Counted from the first letter of the stretch, positions 33,953 to 43,838 are shown. The stretch is DNA of 57,181 nucleotides from Marine Group III euryarchaeote CG-Epi1 (GCA_001875345.1 MIZA01000024.1:1-57181), one strand, 5' to 3'. The notes: generated from the sequence alone by a model not told the origin. Made by a program: numbers and translations.

Positions 33953-35142
33953 GAGAATAGCCCTAGAACACATTCAAAGATACTGTACATCCCTGATATT
34001 GGTGCTAAATTCCCATTTTGCTTTATACGATTTCCAGCAATTACATCTAAGTCTCTCAAGACATTCATTGCTGCGGGCGTATCTAGGTCATCAGCAAGAG
34101 CAGTTTCAAATCGTGATACTAAAGGTGCAAGTTCATCATCATCCCTCGGGTCTGTAGGGTCTACAACCATGCAATCAACGGCGTTAATTCCAAGTTTTTC
34201 AGCTTCCTGGCATGCCCTCAGTAAAGAATCTGGAGTGTAAGGCGTAAAAGCCCTGTAATGATGAGTTAAGAGGTAAAAACGTAGTGAGGCAGGAGGACAT
34301 TCTTCAAAAATCTGACTAAGACTTACTCTCTCACTTCTTGACTTTGATAATTTACCCTCTGCATCTTCCATTAATCCATTGTGCATCCAGAAATCGCAAT
34401 AGTGTCCTAGTCCTATTTTCTCAGCTAAAATCATTTCAGTTTCATGATGGGGATAGATAAGATCAATACCTCCCCAGTGAATATCAATAGGTAAATCCAA
34501 CTCTGAAGATGACATTATTGTACACTCCAGATGCCATCCCGGCCTTCCTGGAGGTAAACCATCAACCTCCCAAGAATTGCCTCCTTCCAGAGGAGGGCCC
34601 CATAGTAGAGTATCATGAGGACTTTCTTTAGGCCCTGAGTCTACGTCAGAAGTACCTTCTGCCAAAGATTCCTCTAGATTGACTCTAAGTAATTTACCAT
34701 GATCATCCTGGTTAATTCTAACAAATACACCCTGGTCCGTTTGGTATGCTTCTCCAGATTCGAGTAACTTCTTAGTTTCCTCAGCAATCTTTCCTACAAA
34801 CTCTGAGGCTCTAGTATATTTTGATGCATAAGTATTCGATAATAATGCCATATTATCTAAAAATTCCTTTTCATATTTTTGAGTAAAAGTAAACTCATCT
34901 ACTCCTTCCCTCAACGCACCCTCGGCGGTTTCATCTGAAACATCAGTAAAATTTTGAATATGAGTAACGTGATATCCCTTGTAGGTTAGCCATCTCTTTA
35001 AAATATCAAAAGAGACATAAGATTTTGCATGGCCAAGGTGCGTTTCTGAGTATACAGTAGGCCCACAGATGTATAACCCTAATTTCTTAGAATCTTTTGA
35101 AAATTCTTCTTTAATCCCTGAAGCCGTATTGAAAAACCTCAA
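33949..35142 (-). CDS. cysS: Cysteinyl-tRNA synthetase (short form)
   Basis: A class I synthetase charging tRNA-Cys. LYICGPTVYSETHLGHAKSYVSFDILKRWL carries the zinc-ligand Cys28 and HIGH-like HLGH. GWHLECTIMSS (second zinc Cys) and WGGIDLIYPHHETEMILAE (zinc His/Glu) follow, and GKLSKSRSERVSL is a KLSKS variant of KMSKS. At 397 residues it is shorter than most CysRS (about 460), ending soon after the DALR-type region, so the anticodon-binding C-terminus is reduced. The alternative, a MshC-type cysteine ligase, is less likely in an archaeon without mycothiol genes. It starts at TTG 35142, overlapping the upstream stop as TTGA. Confidence 0.9.
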   Translation of the reverse strand: MRFFNTASGIKEEFSKDSKKLGLYICGPTVYSETHLGHAKSYVSFDILKRWLTYKGYHVTHIQNFTDVSDETAEGALREGVDEFTFTQKYEKEFLDNMALLSNTYASKYTRASEFVGKIAEETKKLLESGEAYQTDQGVFVRINQDDHGKLLRVNLEESLAEGTSDVDSGPKESPHDTLLWGPPLEGGNSWEVDGLPPGRPGWHLECTIMSSSELDLPIDIHWGGIDLIYPHHETEMILAEKIGLGHYCDFWMHNGLMEDAEGKLSKSRSERVSLSQIFEECPPASLRFYLLTHHYRAFTPYTPDSLLRACQEAEKLGINAVDCMVVDPTDPRDDDELAPLVSRFETALADDLDTPAAMNVLRDLDVIAGNRIKQNGNLAPISGMYSIFECVLGLFS

Positions 35143-35990
35143 CCTTTGTCACCTCCACCTCTCGCACAAATATTGGATTCATCAGGCCAGTCCTCTCCAT
35201 AAAACATAGACATGTAGTATGAATCTGCTGTATATCCAACTGAATCAAGTAGACTCGTGATACGGTGATTTGGTGCTGGAACAAAAATATCAACGGTAGA
35301 TTTTGGCGGAATTGCAAATACCGATTTCTGAAGCATACCTCTCCAGTTCTTACATCCTGGCTCAACAACCCAGGGGCCGACTTCGTACCAGTTTTCATCT
35401 CCTTTAACAACTATAAATCCTTTCACTATTTGATTTTCATCTAGTGCTACAAAGGCACATTGCGGTAAATTTCCGATAAAGTCTTTGATAAGTTCGGATC
35501 TATCTCCCCCAAATTGTCTTTTATCCATTTCTAAAATATCATCTAAATATCCTTCTGCAGGAACAATATTATCATCCGAGTCAATAGCAAATGGCTGAAA
35601 TTCCTTCAAATCTGCATCAAGCCTGAAAAGAGTTGACATGCCTTCTGGAATGAACCCTAATTTCTTGTAAAAAACAGTTGAATTCATATTTGAGTGAACT
35701 CTGACTGAATCACAAGTTTCAAGCCTTCTCTTGGCCTCAATCACTAATTTACGACCTATTTCTTTTCCCCTGTAATTTTCTGAAACAATAACGTTTCCAA
35801 TCATCCCTAGAGTACTAAAATCAAATGCTGTCGTTACACCTACTAATTTACCATCATCGTAAGCTCCAAGAGGTATACTCTTTTTGAAAAGTCGATTCCA
35901 ATCACTTTTAGAATTACCCCACTCTTCTGCATCAGTTAAAGATTTGGCAGCTTCTAAATCAGATTCCTGAATACTTCTTACCTCAACCAT
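35139..35990 (-). CDS. Tandem GNAT-type acetyltransferase
   Basis: A 283-residue protein with two GNAT-like halves. The first (residues 1-130) has the acetyl-CoA-binding pattern NVIVSENYRGKEIGRKLVIEAKRRL and an NSTVFYKKLGFIPEG tail typical of complete GNAT domains. The second (140-270) is diverged (FVALDENQIVKGFIVVKGDENWYEVGPWVVEPG), resembling the Acetyltransf_18 type. Substrate unknown. I use ATG 35990 rather than TTG 36023, because ATG 35990 overlaps the stop of the 47-residue ORF upstream and gives the canonical start VEVRSIQESD. Its stop overlaps cysS. Confidence 0.78.
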   Translation of the reverse strand: MVEVRSIQESDLEAAKSLTDAEEWGNSKSDWNRLFKKSIPLGAYDDGKLVGVTTAFDFSTLGMIGNVIVSENYRGKEIGRKLVIEAKRRLETCDSVRVHSNMNSTVFYKKLGFIPEGMSTLFRLDADLKEFQPFAIDSDDNIVPAEGYLDDILEMDKRQFGGDRSELIKDFIGNLPQCAFVALDENQIVKGFIVVKGDENWYEVGPWVVEPGCKNWRGMLQKSVFAIPPKSTVDIFVPAPNHRITSLLDSVGYTADSYYMSMFYGEDWPDESNICARGGGDKG

Positions 35991-36126
35991 CTGAATAACC
36001 CTCGTCACAGTCTTGCTGCCCAAAGGTCAAAAATTTCTTTTTCTTAACCTGAAGCTTAAGTCTACAACTGCCATATCCATAATCCTCGCCACCGTACCAA
36101 TGTGGGCAATCTTTACACTTAAGCAT
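35983..36126 (-). CDS. Small cysteine-rich protein, 47 residues
   Basis: It begins at ATG 36126 and ends at TGA 35983-35985, overlapping the acetyltransferase ATG (35990) by 8 nt. Four cysteines (positions 4, 7, 21 and 40) plus His9 give a C-x2-C-x13-C-x18-C pattern after MLKCKDCPHWYGGEDYG, followed by a lysine-rich stretch (KLQVKKKKF). This looks like a small zinc- or iron-binding module. A TATA-like ATTAATATT ~24 nt upstream would make it the first gene of the acetyltransferase-cysS unit. No family recognised. Confidence 0.6.
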   Translation of the reverse strand: MLKCKDCPHWYGGEDYGYGSCRLKLQVKKKKFLTFGQQDCDEGYSDG

Positions 36127-36173
36127 TAGGTATTGATTTGGGCAATATTAATGAAGATATCTATTGAAGAAAT

Positions 36174-36182
36174 TTTATAATG
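36174..36182 (+). promoter_or_regulatory. TATA box of the M14 peptidase gene
   Basis: TTTTATAAT is centred 26-27 nt before ATG 36205, fitting a leaderless transcript for the peptidase-symporter operon. Confidence 0.5.
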
Positions 36183-36204
36183 TAAGCCTCTTGTGTAATG
36201 TTAC

Positions 36205-38562
36205 ATGAATCAAGCTTATACAATGTCGATAGTTCTCATGCTGTGTCTGACTACTGTTAGTACAGGGTCTCTAGATGAACCTGCAGTTACTAAGATCAAT
36301 GATTATGCAAAGGGCTTTGATGGTCATGAAAACGATACAATTGATCGAACTATTACATTCCCATTCGACATATTTTACGATGATTATTACGAAACCTCAG
36401 CTGAAGTTTACGCACAGCTATTAGAATTTGCAACACAATATCCTGATATTGTAGAACTATACACACTAACAGATATAATTCCAGCTGGACAAACCTGGCA
36501 AGGAAATGAGATTTACGGTGTTAAAATTTCAGATAATGTAGCTAACGAACCTGCATTCTATGATGATCCCGATGAAGAAACGTACTTCTTGGTTAGTAAT
36601 CATCACTCAAGAGAATGGATGACTATTCCTACTGTAATGTATTTCATACACTATCTAACATATTTCTACGAAGAAGGTCCTATTGACAACGATGGTGATG
36701 GGCTAGTAAATGAAGATATGATTGATGGAGTTGATAACGACGGTGACGGAGAACAAGGCGGCAGAGTGGATGAGTTTGGACGGGCTCTGTTCGATGGAAT
36801 AGATAATGATGGAGATGGCATCATTGACGAAGGAATAGACGAAGATCCTAGTGAAGCTCGTGTAACACATTTAGTAAACAACCGCGAAACTTGGATTATT
36901 CCTCTTTTGAATCCTGACGGGTATAATTTTGACAGGGAAGATCCTGACCGATTTTGGCGTAAGAACATGCGTGATAATGATGGAAATGATAGATATGGGG
37001 ACGAATGCGATGGTGTTGACATTAATCGAAATTATCCTATGGAATGGTCACACAACACTCAAGGTCAGGCTTTAATTGGAGATGATTTAGAACCTGAGTT
37101 CACAGTTGACGATGATAACCCATGCTCGGACGTATATCACGGTCCAAGAGATTTCTTTGATGATGATGGGGACTGCGATAGTGACCTGTGTGACACACCG
37201 ATAAGTATTGGCGATCAAAATACGCAAACGGGTATTGACGAAGATCCTCCTGATGCACTTCATATAGACGATGACGGCGACGGAATGATTGATGAAGATC
37301 GCGAAGGTGGTTTCTCTGAACCAGAAACCCAAGTAATCGAATATTTAACTTGGAGACTTGATATCTATGATGATTACCCTCAAGATAAATATCTCGAAGA
37401 TTATGAGAATGGATTTATCAGAGATAATTGGCCTGACATGTTTGTAACTGCACCAGATGGTGATTTCATTAGAAATTACAGAACGGAAGCACACGATATG
37501 AAACACAATATTATGAATTCTGTTTCGTACCATTCGTGCTCAGCCCTTTACATCTGGCCATGGGGTTACAAGGACCAAGACCCTCCTCATGAGCTTTACA
37601 TGGAAAATCAAGTTAAACCATTAATGAATGTCACAGGCTATGGAAACTGGAAAGACCAAGGAGGTTACAAAGTTTCAGGAGATATTAATGATTATTTATA
37701 CGGAATGCAAGGTTCTTTTTCGTATACTGTTGAGCTAAATGAATGCGGTAGCCAAGGAGGCTTAACAAGTGGCTTTCATGCTGATCCTTTACTAATTAGG
37801 CCAACTGCGAGGATGCATCTATTAACGAATATTTACTTCTTGGATGAATCTCAAAGAGCTAGGATAGGACAAATGATTACATCTGATACTGGAAACTTAG
37901 GTGTAGACTCAATAAATTCACCAGAGGACACTATGATGCCAAAGTTAACCATTCTGTCTAATAAAGACGCTGAAGAGGTTGGATTTGGAACTGATTCAAA
38001 TGTTGAATTTGATGAAGACAAAATATATTCCAACGATGATATTTCAGTAAAAGTAAATGTAGAAAATTCACAATATCTTTTGAAAGATTCATTAAAACTA
38101 ATGTATCGTTATGATGGGATGCAAGAAGATACTTGGAATGAAATGACAATGAGTTGTATAACAAACTGTGACGCTAAAGATTTTTCTAACTATAACAGCA
38201 GCAGTGGGTTTGTTAACGTTAGAAATTCAATTTATGAAGCTAAAATACCTGAAACTGAAGAATCAATGAATGTTCAGTTTTATGCAGTTGGCCAAGATTC
38301 TAGATTAGCATATGCTTTCGGTGGAGGATTTGTCTTCACTGGATACGGCAACGCTGAACCAATAACTGTTTTCGTTGATGATATCATCGGATTTGGCAAT
38401 CCCTATGTTGACTTTTTCGCTATGATCTTCATGATGGGGATCCTCTATGGTGTTGTATGGGGTGGCTTGTACAAGGCTGTAGGAATTGCTACAGAAGCTG
38501 AAAAGAGAAAGGAAGGCAAGATTACAACTAACAAACGTTCAAGAAAAGCCAAAAGGAGCTAG
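36205..38562 (+). CDS. Secreted M14 zinc carboxypeptidase with calcium-loop insertions
   Basis: A 785-residue exported peptidase. Signal peptide: residues 6-21 (TMSIVLMLCLTTVSTG). The zinc site is NHHSREW (His and Glu, about residue 133) with the third ligand in SVSYHSCS. The substrate arginine is in GVDINRNYPMEW and the catalytic Glu in SYTVELNECG. Between the first zinc motif and the NPDGYN segment, and again before the last His, are acidic loops such as DNDGDG, GIDNDGDGIIDEG and IDDDGDGMIDED, which look like calcium-binding EF-hand/thrombospondin-type repeats. The C-terminus is a beta domain, one membrane helix (~735-760) and a basic tail. It ends 2 nt before the symporter gene. Confidence 0.9.
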   Translation: MNQAYTMSIVLMLCLTTVSTGSLDEPAVTKINDYAKGFDGHENDTIDRTITFPFDIFYDDYYETSAEVYAQLLEFATQYPDIVELYTLTDIIPAGQTWQGNEIYGVKISDNVANEPAFYDDPDEETYFLVSNHHSREWMTIPTVMYFIHYLTYFYEEGPIDNDGDGLVNEDMIDGVDNDGDGEQGGRVDEFGRALFDGIDNDGDGIIDEGIDEDPSEARVTHLVNNRETWIIPLLNPDGYNFDREDPDRFWRKNMRDNDGNDRYGDECDGVDINRNYPMEWSHNTQGQALIGDDLEPEFTVDDDNPCSDVYHGPRDFFDDDGDCDSDLCDTPISIGDQNTQTGIDEDPPDALHIDDDGDGMIDEDREGGFSEPETQVIEYLTWRLDIYDDYPQDKYLEDYENGFIRDNWPDMFVTAPDGDFIRNYRTEAHDMKHNIMNSVSYHSCSALYIWPWGYKDQDPPHELYMENQVKPLMNVTGYGNWKDQGGYKVSGDINDYLYGMQGSFSYTVELNECGSQGGLTSGFHADPLLIRPTARMHLLTNIYFLDESQRARIGQMITSDTGNLGVDSINSPEDTMMPKLTILSNKDAEEVGFGTDSNVEFDEDKIYSNDDISVKVNVENSQYLLKDSLKLMYRYDGMQEDTWNEMTMSCITNCDAKDFSNYNSSSGFVNVRNSIYEAKIPETEESMNVQFYAVGQDSRLAYAFGGGFVFTGYGNAEPITVFVDDIIGFGNPYVDFFAMIFMMGILYGVVWGGLYKAVGIATEAEKRKEGKITTNKRSRKAKRS

Positions 38563-38564
38563 AA

Positions 38565-40103
38565 ATGGCTGATGGAAAAGAAAATGAACAATTCTCTTCT
38601 AGGTTAGGTCTTATTTTAACCACAATTGGAGCTGCTGTAGGAACTGGTAACATATGGAGATTCCCAAGAGAAGCTGCTGCTAACGGCGGTGGCGCTTTCA
38701 TGATTGGTTGGCTGATATTCCTATTTGCTTGGTCCATTCCTCTTCTAATTGCTGAATTTGCCATTGGAAAGAAAACAAGGTTAGGAACTGTAGGAGCTAT
38801 GAGGGACATGGCTGGACGTAATTTCACTTGGCTAGGAATTTGGATGCTTTGGGTTGGTACTGCTGTAGGATTCTACTATGCTGTAGTAATGGGCTGGACA
38901 ATACGATATTTCTGGATAGCCATTTCCGGAGAAATGACTGCTGCTGATGATACGGCACAAACACAAGCATTATGGGAAAATTTTATTTCTTCACCCTTTG
39001 AAGTTATATTTTTCCAGTTAATTGCAGTGGGACTTTCTGCGTTTATTGTTTACAACGGAATTAGCGGTATAGAAAGAGCTAACAAAATTCTGATTCCATG
39101 TTTAATTTCTTTCCTTGTTGTCGCTATGATTTATCCATTCTTCCTAAATCCTTCAGGAGCTATAATTGGTCTTAAGTTTCTATTCATTCCTCAAACTGAA
39201 TACTTATTCAAGAGTGAAACATGGATTAGAGCACTTATTCAGTCAGCCTGGTCTACTTCAGCGGGATTCGGTATGGCGATAACATATGCTGTTGCTATGA
39301 GGAAAAAAGAGGATATAGGTTTGAATGCTTTCTTGACAGGTTTAGGAAATAATTCAGTTTCACTAATTGCTGGAGTTGCAGTATTAAGTACTGTTTTTGC
39401 ATTGTCTGATTCAACTGCTGAAGGGTTAGAAGCTGTTGAATCTGGTTCATCTGGTTTAACTTTCATTCATTTAACTGCTTTATTCGCATCGATGGGAACT
39501 GCAGGGTGGATTATCGGTAGCATTTTTTTCCTTGCAATGTCTTTCGCAGCATTAACTTCGATGGTTTCTACGTTTCAAGCGTGTGTAGTAAATTTTGTTG
39601 ACATGGGATGGGAGAGGAAAGAAGCTGTAAGATATATTGCACTTGCAGTTGCATTGGCTGGAATACCTTCTGCAGTTAGCCTAGAATTCTTAGATAACCA
39701 AGACTTTGTTTGGGGAACTGGACTTATTGTATCTGGATTAATGGTTGCAGTTGTGGTTATGAGATTTGGAGTAAGTGACTTTAGAAATAATTTAATAAAC
39801 ACAAAATATGCAGATTTACAAATTGGTAAATGGTGGGAATACATAATCAAGTACGTTTTCCCTCTTGAATTCATTGCCGTGTTTGGATTTTTCATTTATG
39901 AAAAATTACAAGATCAAAGCAACTCACCAATAGAAGGAATGGGACTTGGATTATTCACTATCATAACAATGGTGTTACAATGGGCTATAATTTTAGTTAT
40001 ATTCATATTCTTCCTCAACAACAAAGTTGCAGATTCTGTGAAAAAAGGACCTGTCTCAGACGGAAACTTTGATGACGATGTTCTCGAAGCTGAATCCGTT
40101 TGA
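38565..40103 (+). CDS. Neurotransmitter:sodium symporter (NSS) family transporter
   Basis: A 512-residue, ~12-helix Na+-coupled amino-acid importer. The first helix GAAVGTGNIWRFPREAAANGGGAF is the NSS signature with the unwound substrate/sodium site. WSIPLLIAEFAIGKKTRLG and the later AWSTSAGFGMAITYAVAMRKKEDIG, with helix 8 SFAALTSMVSTFQ, are also family typical. Its start is 2 nt after the carboxypeptidase stop, so the two are translated from one mRNA: the peptidase would release amino acids outside the cell and this transporter would import them. Confidence 0.93.
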   Translation: MADGKENEQFSSRLGLILTTIGAAVGTGNIWRFPREAAANGGGAFMIGWLIFLFAWSIPLLIAEFAIGKKTRLGTVGAMRDMAGRNFTWLGIWMLWVGTAVGFYYAVVMGWTIRYFWIAISGEMTAADDTAQTQALWENFISSPFEVIFFQLIAVGLSAFIVYNGISGIERANKILIPCLISFLVVAMIYPFFLNPSGAIIGLKFLFIPQTEYLFKSETWIRALIQSAWSTSAGFGMAITYAVAMRKKEDIGLNAFLTGLGNNSVSLIAGVAVLSTVFALSDSTAEGLEAVESGSSGLTFIHLTALFASMGTAGWIIGSIFFLAMSFAALTSMVSTFQACVVNFVDMGWERKEAVRYIALAVALAGIPSAVSLEFLDNQDFVWGTGLIVSGLMVAVVVMRFGVSDFRNNLINTKYADLQIGKWWEYIIKYVFPLEFIAVFGFFIYEKLQDQSNSPIEGMGLGLFTIITMVLQWAIILVIFIFFLNNKVADSVKKGPVSDGNFDDDVLEAESV

Positions 40104-40105
40104 AT

Positions 40106-40918
40106 TTACTTAAGTAGTTTAGATTTGGCTGCTGAAAATTCAGCATCACTAAGCATTCCTTTATCCTTAAGTTCGCCAAGTTTTCGTAGCTTCTGCATAA
40201 GTATTTCTCTGCTGTCCTGAACTCCAGTTGTCTCTTTGAGATTACTTCCCCAATCTTGTGATCTATCTGTTCTTTTCTGAAGTCTAGAACCGCACTTACC
40301 ACATATCCTAAAATTTGCTGGCGATCTGGCTCCACATTTGTTACATATTATATGAAAATCGTCAGACATGACTTCTTTTCGAGTATAAAGATTAGCTTTA
40401 TCTTCCTCTCCTGGAGGAATTTCATTATGAAAAACTGCATCGCCTTCATTCGAATTAGGAAACCAATCTCTCCTTACAATTGAAAAAGTATCTCCTTCAA
40501 TCGTATGATAGAATACATCCATTCGAGTTATAACTGATTCTCTGGATTCAGATTTCACCTCAAAATTAAGTAATATTTCGGATTCAATTTTCAATTCATC
40601 GACTATTGTTTTTCCCCTCGATTCTAAATTATCAAATGAAATATTGATAGAACGGGCTGAACCGTTACCTGTATTCCGTAAGGATATTTCCATCTCACAC
40701 CAAGCCCCCCTCAGTGATGGAGTCAATTGGATAGCTGATATTTCAAGAAATGGAAACTTAAATTCAGCTGAAATATTAGTTACTTCATCTCTAGATTTGT
40801 CGTTTGAAAATACCTGTTTATTTTCTGATTTAACTGAGGAGCCGGTCACTCTCTTTCGTTTGACCCTACGGATTTTACGTTTAGTTCCGAAATCTGTAAA
40901 AGAGACTTTATCAGCCAC
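40106..40918 (-). CDS. Zinc-ribbon and SHOCT-domain protein
   Basis: A 270-residue cytoplasmic protein. Residues ~45-170 form a beta-rich domain (LSLRNTGNGSARSINISFDNLES), with the look of an immunoglobulin-like or CARDB-type sandwich. A four-cysteine zinc ribbon follows (CNKCGARSPANFRICGKCG, about 192-212). The last ~28 residues (LRKLGELKDKGMLSDAEFSAAKSKLL) are a SHOCT oligomerisation motif. The start is GTG 40918. It is convergent with the symporter gene (2 nt apart) and downstream of dnaK. Function unknown. Confidence 0.72.
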   Translation of the reverse strand: MADKVSFTDFGTKRKIRRVKRKRVTGSSVKSENKQVFSNDKSRDEVTNISAEFKFPFLEISAIQLTPSLRGAWCEMEISLRNTGNGSARSINISFDNLESRGKTIVDELKIESEILLNFEVKSESRESVITRMDVFYHTIEGDTFSIVRRDWFPNSNEGDAVFHNEIPPGEEDKANLYTRKEVMSDDFHIICNKCGARSPANFRICGKCGSRLQKRTDRSQDWGSNLKETTGVQDSREILMQKLRKLGELKDKGMLSDAEFSAAKSKLLK

Positions 40919-40951
40919 AATTCTGCATAGAATAGGGGAATTTATACTTGC

Positions 40952-42817
40952 CTACTTTTCTTCTTCTACTTCTTCATAATCTACATCGACAACATTATCA
41001 TCTTCTTTTGAATCTGAATTGTTATCTGAAGACTCATCTGTAGCTTCATTCTTAGCCTGCTCTTCAGCAGCTTGCTGATAAGCCATCTCAGCTACAGCCT
41101 GTGAAGCTTGTTGAAATTCTTCGAAGGCTTTTTGCATGGACTCTAAATCATCTTCCTTCATTGCCTCTTTTAGTTTATCTTTGGACTCTTCAACCGAGGT
41201 CTTAGTCGTATCATCTACCTTATCTCCAAGATCTTTGATTGCCTTGTCTGTAGCATATATGAAAGATTCAGCTTGATTTCTAGTTTCAATTATCTCTCTA
41301 GCTTGCTTATCTTCATCTGCATATTGCTCAGCTTCTTTGACTTTTTGCTCAATTTCGTCATCACTTAAATTAGATTTAGAAGTTATTTCTATTTTTTGTT
41401 CGTTATCTGTACCAAGATCCTTTGCTGTAACATTCATCACACCGTTTCTATCAATATCAAAACTAACTTCGATTTGTGGAACTCCTCTAGCTGCAGGAGG
41501 TATTCCTACTAATTGAAATCTACCTAATGTATCATTATCTGCTGCCATTGTTCTTTCACCCTGCAGAACATGAATTTCTACTCCTGGCTGATTATCAGCT
41601 GCTGTTGAGAAAATCTTAGATTTATTTGTAGGAATTGTAGTATTTCTATCGATTAAAGGAGTCATAACTGACCCTTCAGTTTCAATTCCTAATGTTAAAG
41701 GAGTTACGTCTAGAAGAACTACATCCTTGATGTCTCCTGCCAAAACTCCTGCTTGAATTGCTGCACCCATTGCAACACATTGCATTGGGTCTACACCTCT
41801 CTCTGCTTTTCTTCCTACAAATTTTTCAAAAGCTTCCTGTACTGTTGGCATGCGTGTGGGACCTCCAACAAGAATGACCTTGTCGACATCCCCCGGCTTC
41901 ATTTTTGCATCCTTAAATGCCTGTTTTATAGGCTTTTCACACCTAGAAATAACTGGACCAACTATGTCTTCTAATTTAGCTCTTGTAAAATCATGCTCAA
42001 GATGCTTAGGTCCACTAGAATCAGACCAAATATATGGTAAATTTATTGTTGACTTTAGAGTATTACTTAGTTCAATCTTTGCTTTCTCTGCAGCATCGTG
42101 CAAACGTTGACGCGCAGCTTGATCGTCCCTCAAATCAATACCATTCTCTTCCTTAAATAAATCTGCTAAATAATCAACTAAAGCATCATCCATGTCAGTG
42201 CCTCCCAGATTGTTATCACCAGAAGTAGAGATTACATCAAAAACACCATTATCCATTTCCATAATAGTAACATCAAAAGTACCACCGCCAAGATCTAAAA
42301 CAGCTACAGTATACTCTCCTTCCTTGTCCAAACCATAAGCTAATGCTGCTGCAGTTGGCTCATTAATAATTCTTTCTACTTTCAGACCTGCAATTTTTCC
42401 TGCATCTATCGTTGCCTGCCTTTGATTATCATTAAAGTACGCTGGTACTGTAATTACCGCTTTTTCAATATCAACGCCCAAATGGGCTTCAGAATCTGCT
42501 TTGATTTTTTGAAGAACCATTGCAGATATTTCCTCCGGAGAATACTTTTTCTTTTTGATGGTTACCCTATGTTTTGTTCCCATCTTACGCTTAATGTGCA
42601 TTATTGTATTCTCGGGATTCAATACTGCTTGCCTTTTTGCAGGATCTCCTACGATTCTTTCACCATCTTTGGTAAATGCTACTACAGACGGAAACATCTT
42701 CCCTCCAAATGTCGAACCTTCTGCTGAAGGTATGATTACAGGCCTACCGCCCTCTAGGTATGCAGCCTCAGAGTTTGTTGTACCTAAATCTATGCCAATT
42801 ATAACTTCTTTTGCCAT
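40952..42817 (-). CDS. dnaK: Molecular chaperone DnaK (Hsp70)
   Basis: An ATP-driven protein-folding chaperone. [15 protein letters not shown] is the phosphate-1 loop, [22 protein letters not shown] and [13 protein letters not shown] the connect region, [15 protein letters not shown] phosphate-2 and [14 protein letters not shown] the adenosine motif. The substrate domain ([20 protein letters not shown]) and a charged tail ending [13 protein letters not shown] follow. At 621 residues from ATG 42817 (a GTG at 42829 is in frame) it is of standard bacterial type. It follows grpE directly; DnaJ is not in the window. Archaeal DnaK is generally regarded as acquired from bacteria. Confidence 0.97.
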   Translation of the reverse strand: MAKEVIIGIDLGTTNSEAAYLEGGRPVIIPSAEGSTFGGKMFPSVVAFTKDGERIVGDPAKRQAVLNPENTIMHIKRKMGTKHRVTIKKKKYSPEEISAMVLQKIKADSEAHLGVDIEKAVITVPAYFNDNQRQATIDAGKIAGLKVERIINEPTAAALAYGLDKEGEYTVAVLDLGGGTFDVTIMEMDNGVFDVISTSGDNNLGGTDMDDALVDYLADLFKEENGIDLRDDQAARQRLHDAAEKAKIELSNTLKSTINLPYIWSDSSGPKHLEHDFTRAKLEDIVGPVISRCEKPIKQAFKDAKMKPGDVDKVILVGGPTRMPTVQEAFEKFVGRKAERGVDPMQCVAMGAAIQAGVLAGDIKDVVLLDVTPLTLGIETEGSVMTPLIDRNTTIPTNKSKIFSTAADNQPGVEIHVLQGERTMAADNDTLGRFQLVGIPPAARGVPQIEVSFDIDRNGVMNVTAKDLGTDNEQKIEITSKSNLSDDEIEQKVKEAEQYADEDKQAREIIETRNQAESFIYATDKAIKDLGDKVDDTTKTSVEESKDKLKEAMKEDDLESMQKAFEEFQQASQAVAEMAYQQAAEEQAKNEATDESSDNNSDSKEDDNVVDVDYEEVEEEK

Positions 42818-42821
42818 TTTT

Positions 42822-43373
42822 TTACTCACCTTTTTCTTCTTCTTTTTCTTTTTTTTCTTCTTTTTTGGATACTACTACCTTTGCAGGCCTTAGTAGCTCT
42901 CCTTCAAGTAAATATCCTGCTTGAATCACATCTACTATTGTATGTGGTTCAATATCGTCTTTAACTACTGTTGTTAGAGCCTCATGTAAACGAAAATCGA
43001 AAGGTTCACCAACAGGATTAAATCTTTCAACTTTCATTGATTCTAAAAATGATTTTGTAAATTTTTGAATTCCACCAATTCCTTCAACTGCGCTAGCTAA
43101 ATCTGGATAATCTGAGTTAGATGCCTTATCAATTAATTCGACAACTTCAAGAAAGCTTGATACTGCTAAACCTTTACTTTTCAGATTTTGCTGCTCGCGA
43201 TCTCTCTCAATTCTTTTCTTAAAATTATCCAAATCAGCCATTGAGCGTGCAAATTTATCTTTCACATCTTCTAATTCTATCTTCAGAGTCGATAGCTCAT
43301 CAACGGGTTCATCATCTAAAATGAGAGGTTTCTCATCGTTGTTTGCATCTTCAGATTTTTCTCCTAATGTCAT
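42822..43373 (-). CDS. grpE: Nucleotide exchange factor GrpE
   Basis: It releases ADP from DnaK. An acidic N-terminus precedes a long coiled coil ([37 protein letters not shown]). The four-helix and beta-wing region [19 protein letters not shown]...[22 protein letters not shown] carries the GrpE signature. The last ~14 residues are a Lys/Glu run encoded by the T/C-rich tract at 42828-42870. It has 183 residues, is separated from dnaK by 4 nt, and is transcribed with it. Confidence 0.95.
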   Translation of the reverse strand: MTLGEKSEDANNDEKPLILDDEPVDELSTLKIELEDVKDKFARSMADLDNFKKRIERDREQQNLKSKGLAVSSFLEVVELIDKASNSDYPDLASAVEGIGGIQKFTKSFLESMKVERFNPVGEPFDFRLHEALTTVVKDDIEPHTIVDVIQAGYLLEGELLRPAKVVVSKKEEKKEKEEEKGE

Positions 43374-43439
43374 CAGTTGTGAACCTAAGGTTGTTAACCT
43401 CCAATTCGAGTAAAAAGTCTTCTATATAAAATTTCTCGA

Positions 43440-43838
43440 TTACTTCAAACCAAACTTCTTACGAGCATCTGCCACCCTTTTTCTATACTCTTTGGGAAGC
43501 TGGTACCTTGCTATTTGCTCTATTTCGGTCCAATTCTTTTGGAATTCTCTTTTGGAACTTGTAGAAATTATCTCTTCAAATCTATCCATGTAGTGCTTAG
43601 TCAACCAAAGATAATATGCTGAAAAACCAAAAATGATCAAACCAAATATGAACACAAAAACATCATAATCTCCGATCGCATCTAAAATTAAATCAGGAGA
43701 TAATGAGGAAGTTGAATAAAATTCGCCCATCATTCCCACGTAAATCATGAATCCACTAATTATTGCAAACACTGAACTAACTGCTAGCATATGTTCTTGT
43801 AAAAATTTGTCTAAGTCTTTACGCCATTCACTTGCCAT
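43440..43838 (-). CDS. Small two-helix membrane protein, unknown function
   Basis: A 132-residue protein with two membrane segments (LAVSSVFAIISGFMIYVGMM about residues 18-37, and VFVFIFGLIIFGFSAYYLWL about 62-81). A charged C-terminal domain (YMDRFEEIISTSSKREFQKNWTEIEQIARYQLPKEYRKRVADARKKFG) likely lies in the cytoplasm. No family recognised. It is upstream of grpE-dnaK in the same direction with a 66-nt gap, so co-transcription is possible but not shown. Confidence 0.62.
   Translation of the reverse strand: MASEWRKDLDKFLQEHMLAVSSVFAIISGFMIYVGMMGEFYSTSSLSPDLILDAIGDYDVFVFIFGLIIFGFSAYYLWLTKHYMDRFEEIISTSSKREFQKNWTEIEQIARYQLPKEYRKRVADARKKFGLK

Noticed and set aside
33949-35142. MshC-type mycothiol cysteine ligase instead of cysteinyl-tRNA synthetase
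   Set aside because: The short length is similar, but KLSKS, zinc ligands and HLGH fit CysRS, and no mycothiol context is present.
36666-37022. 118-residue Ser/Pro-rich open frame on the minus strand within the M14 peptidase
   Set aside because: It is the antisense reading of the repetitive Asp/Gly-rich calcium-loop coding region and has no promoter or family resemblance.
36670-37300. Short tandem DNA repeats resembling a CRISPR or minisatellite
   Set aside because: The similar GATAATGATGG-like units are irregularly spaced and in frame, encoding DNDGDG loops.
37087-37533. Minus-strand open frames of 60-80 residues in the peptidase gene
   Set aside because: They are shadows in a conserved coding region without family resemblance.
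42828-42870. Pyrimidine-rich tract as a terminator or repeat element
   Set aside because: It encodes the Lys/Glu-rich C-terminus of GrpE in frame.
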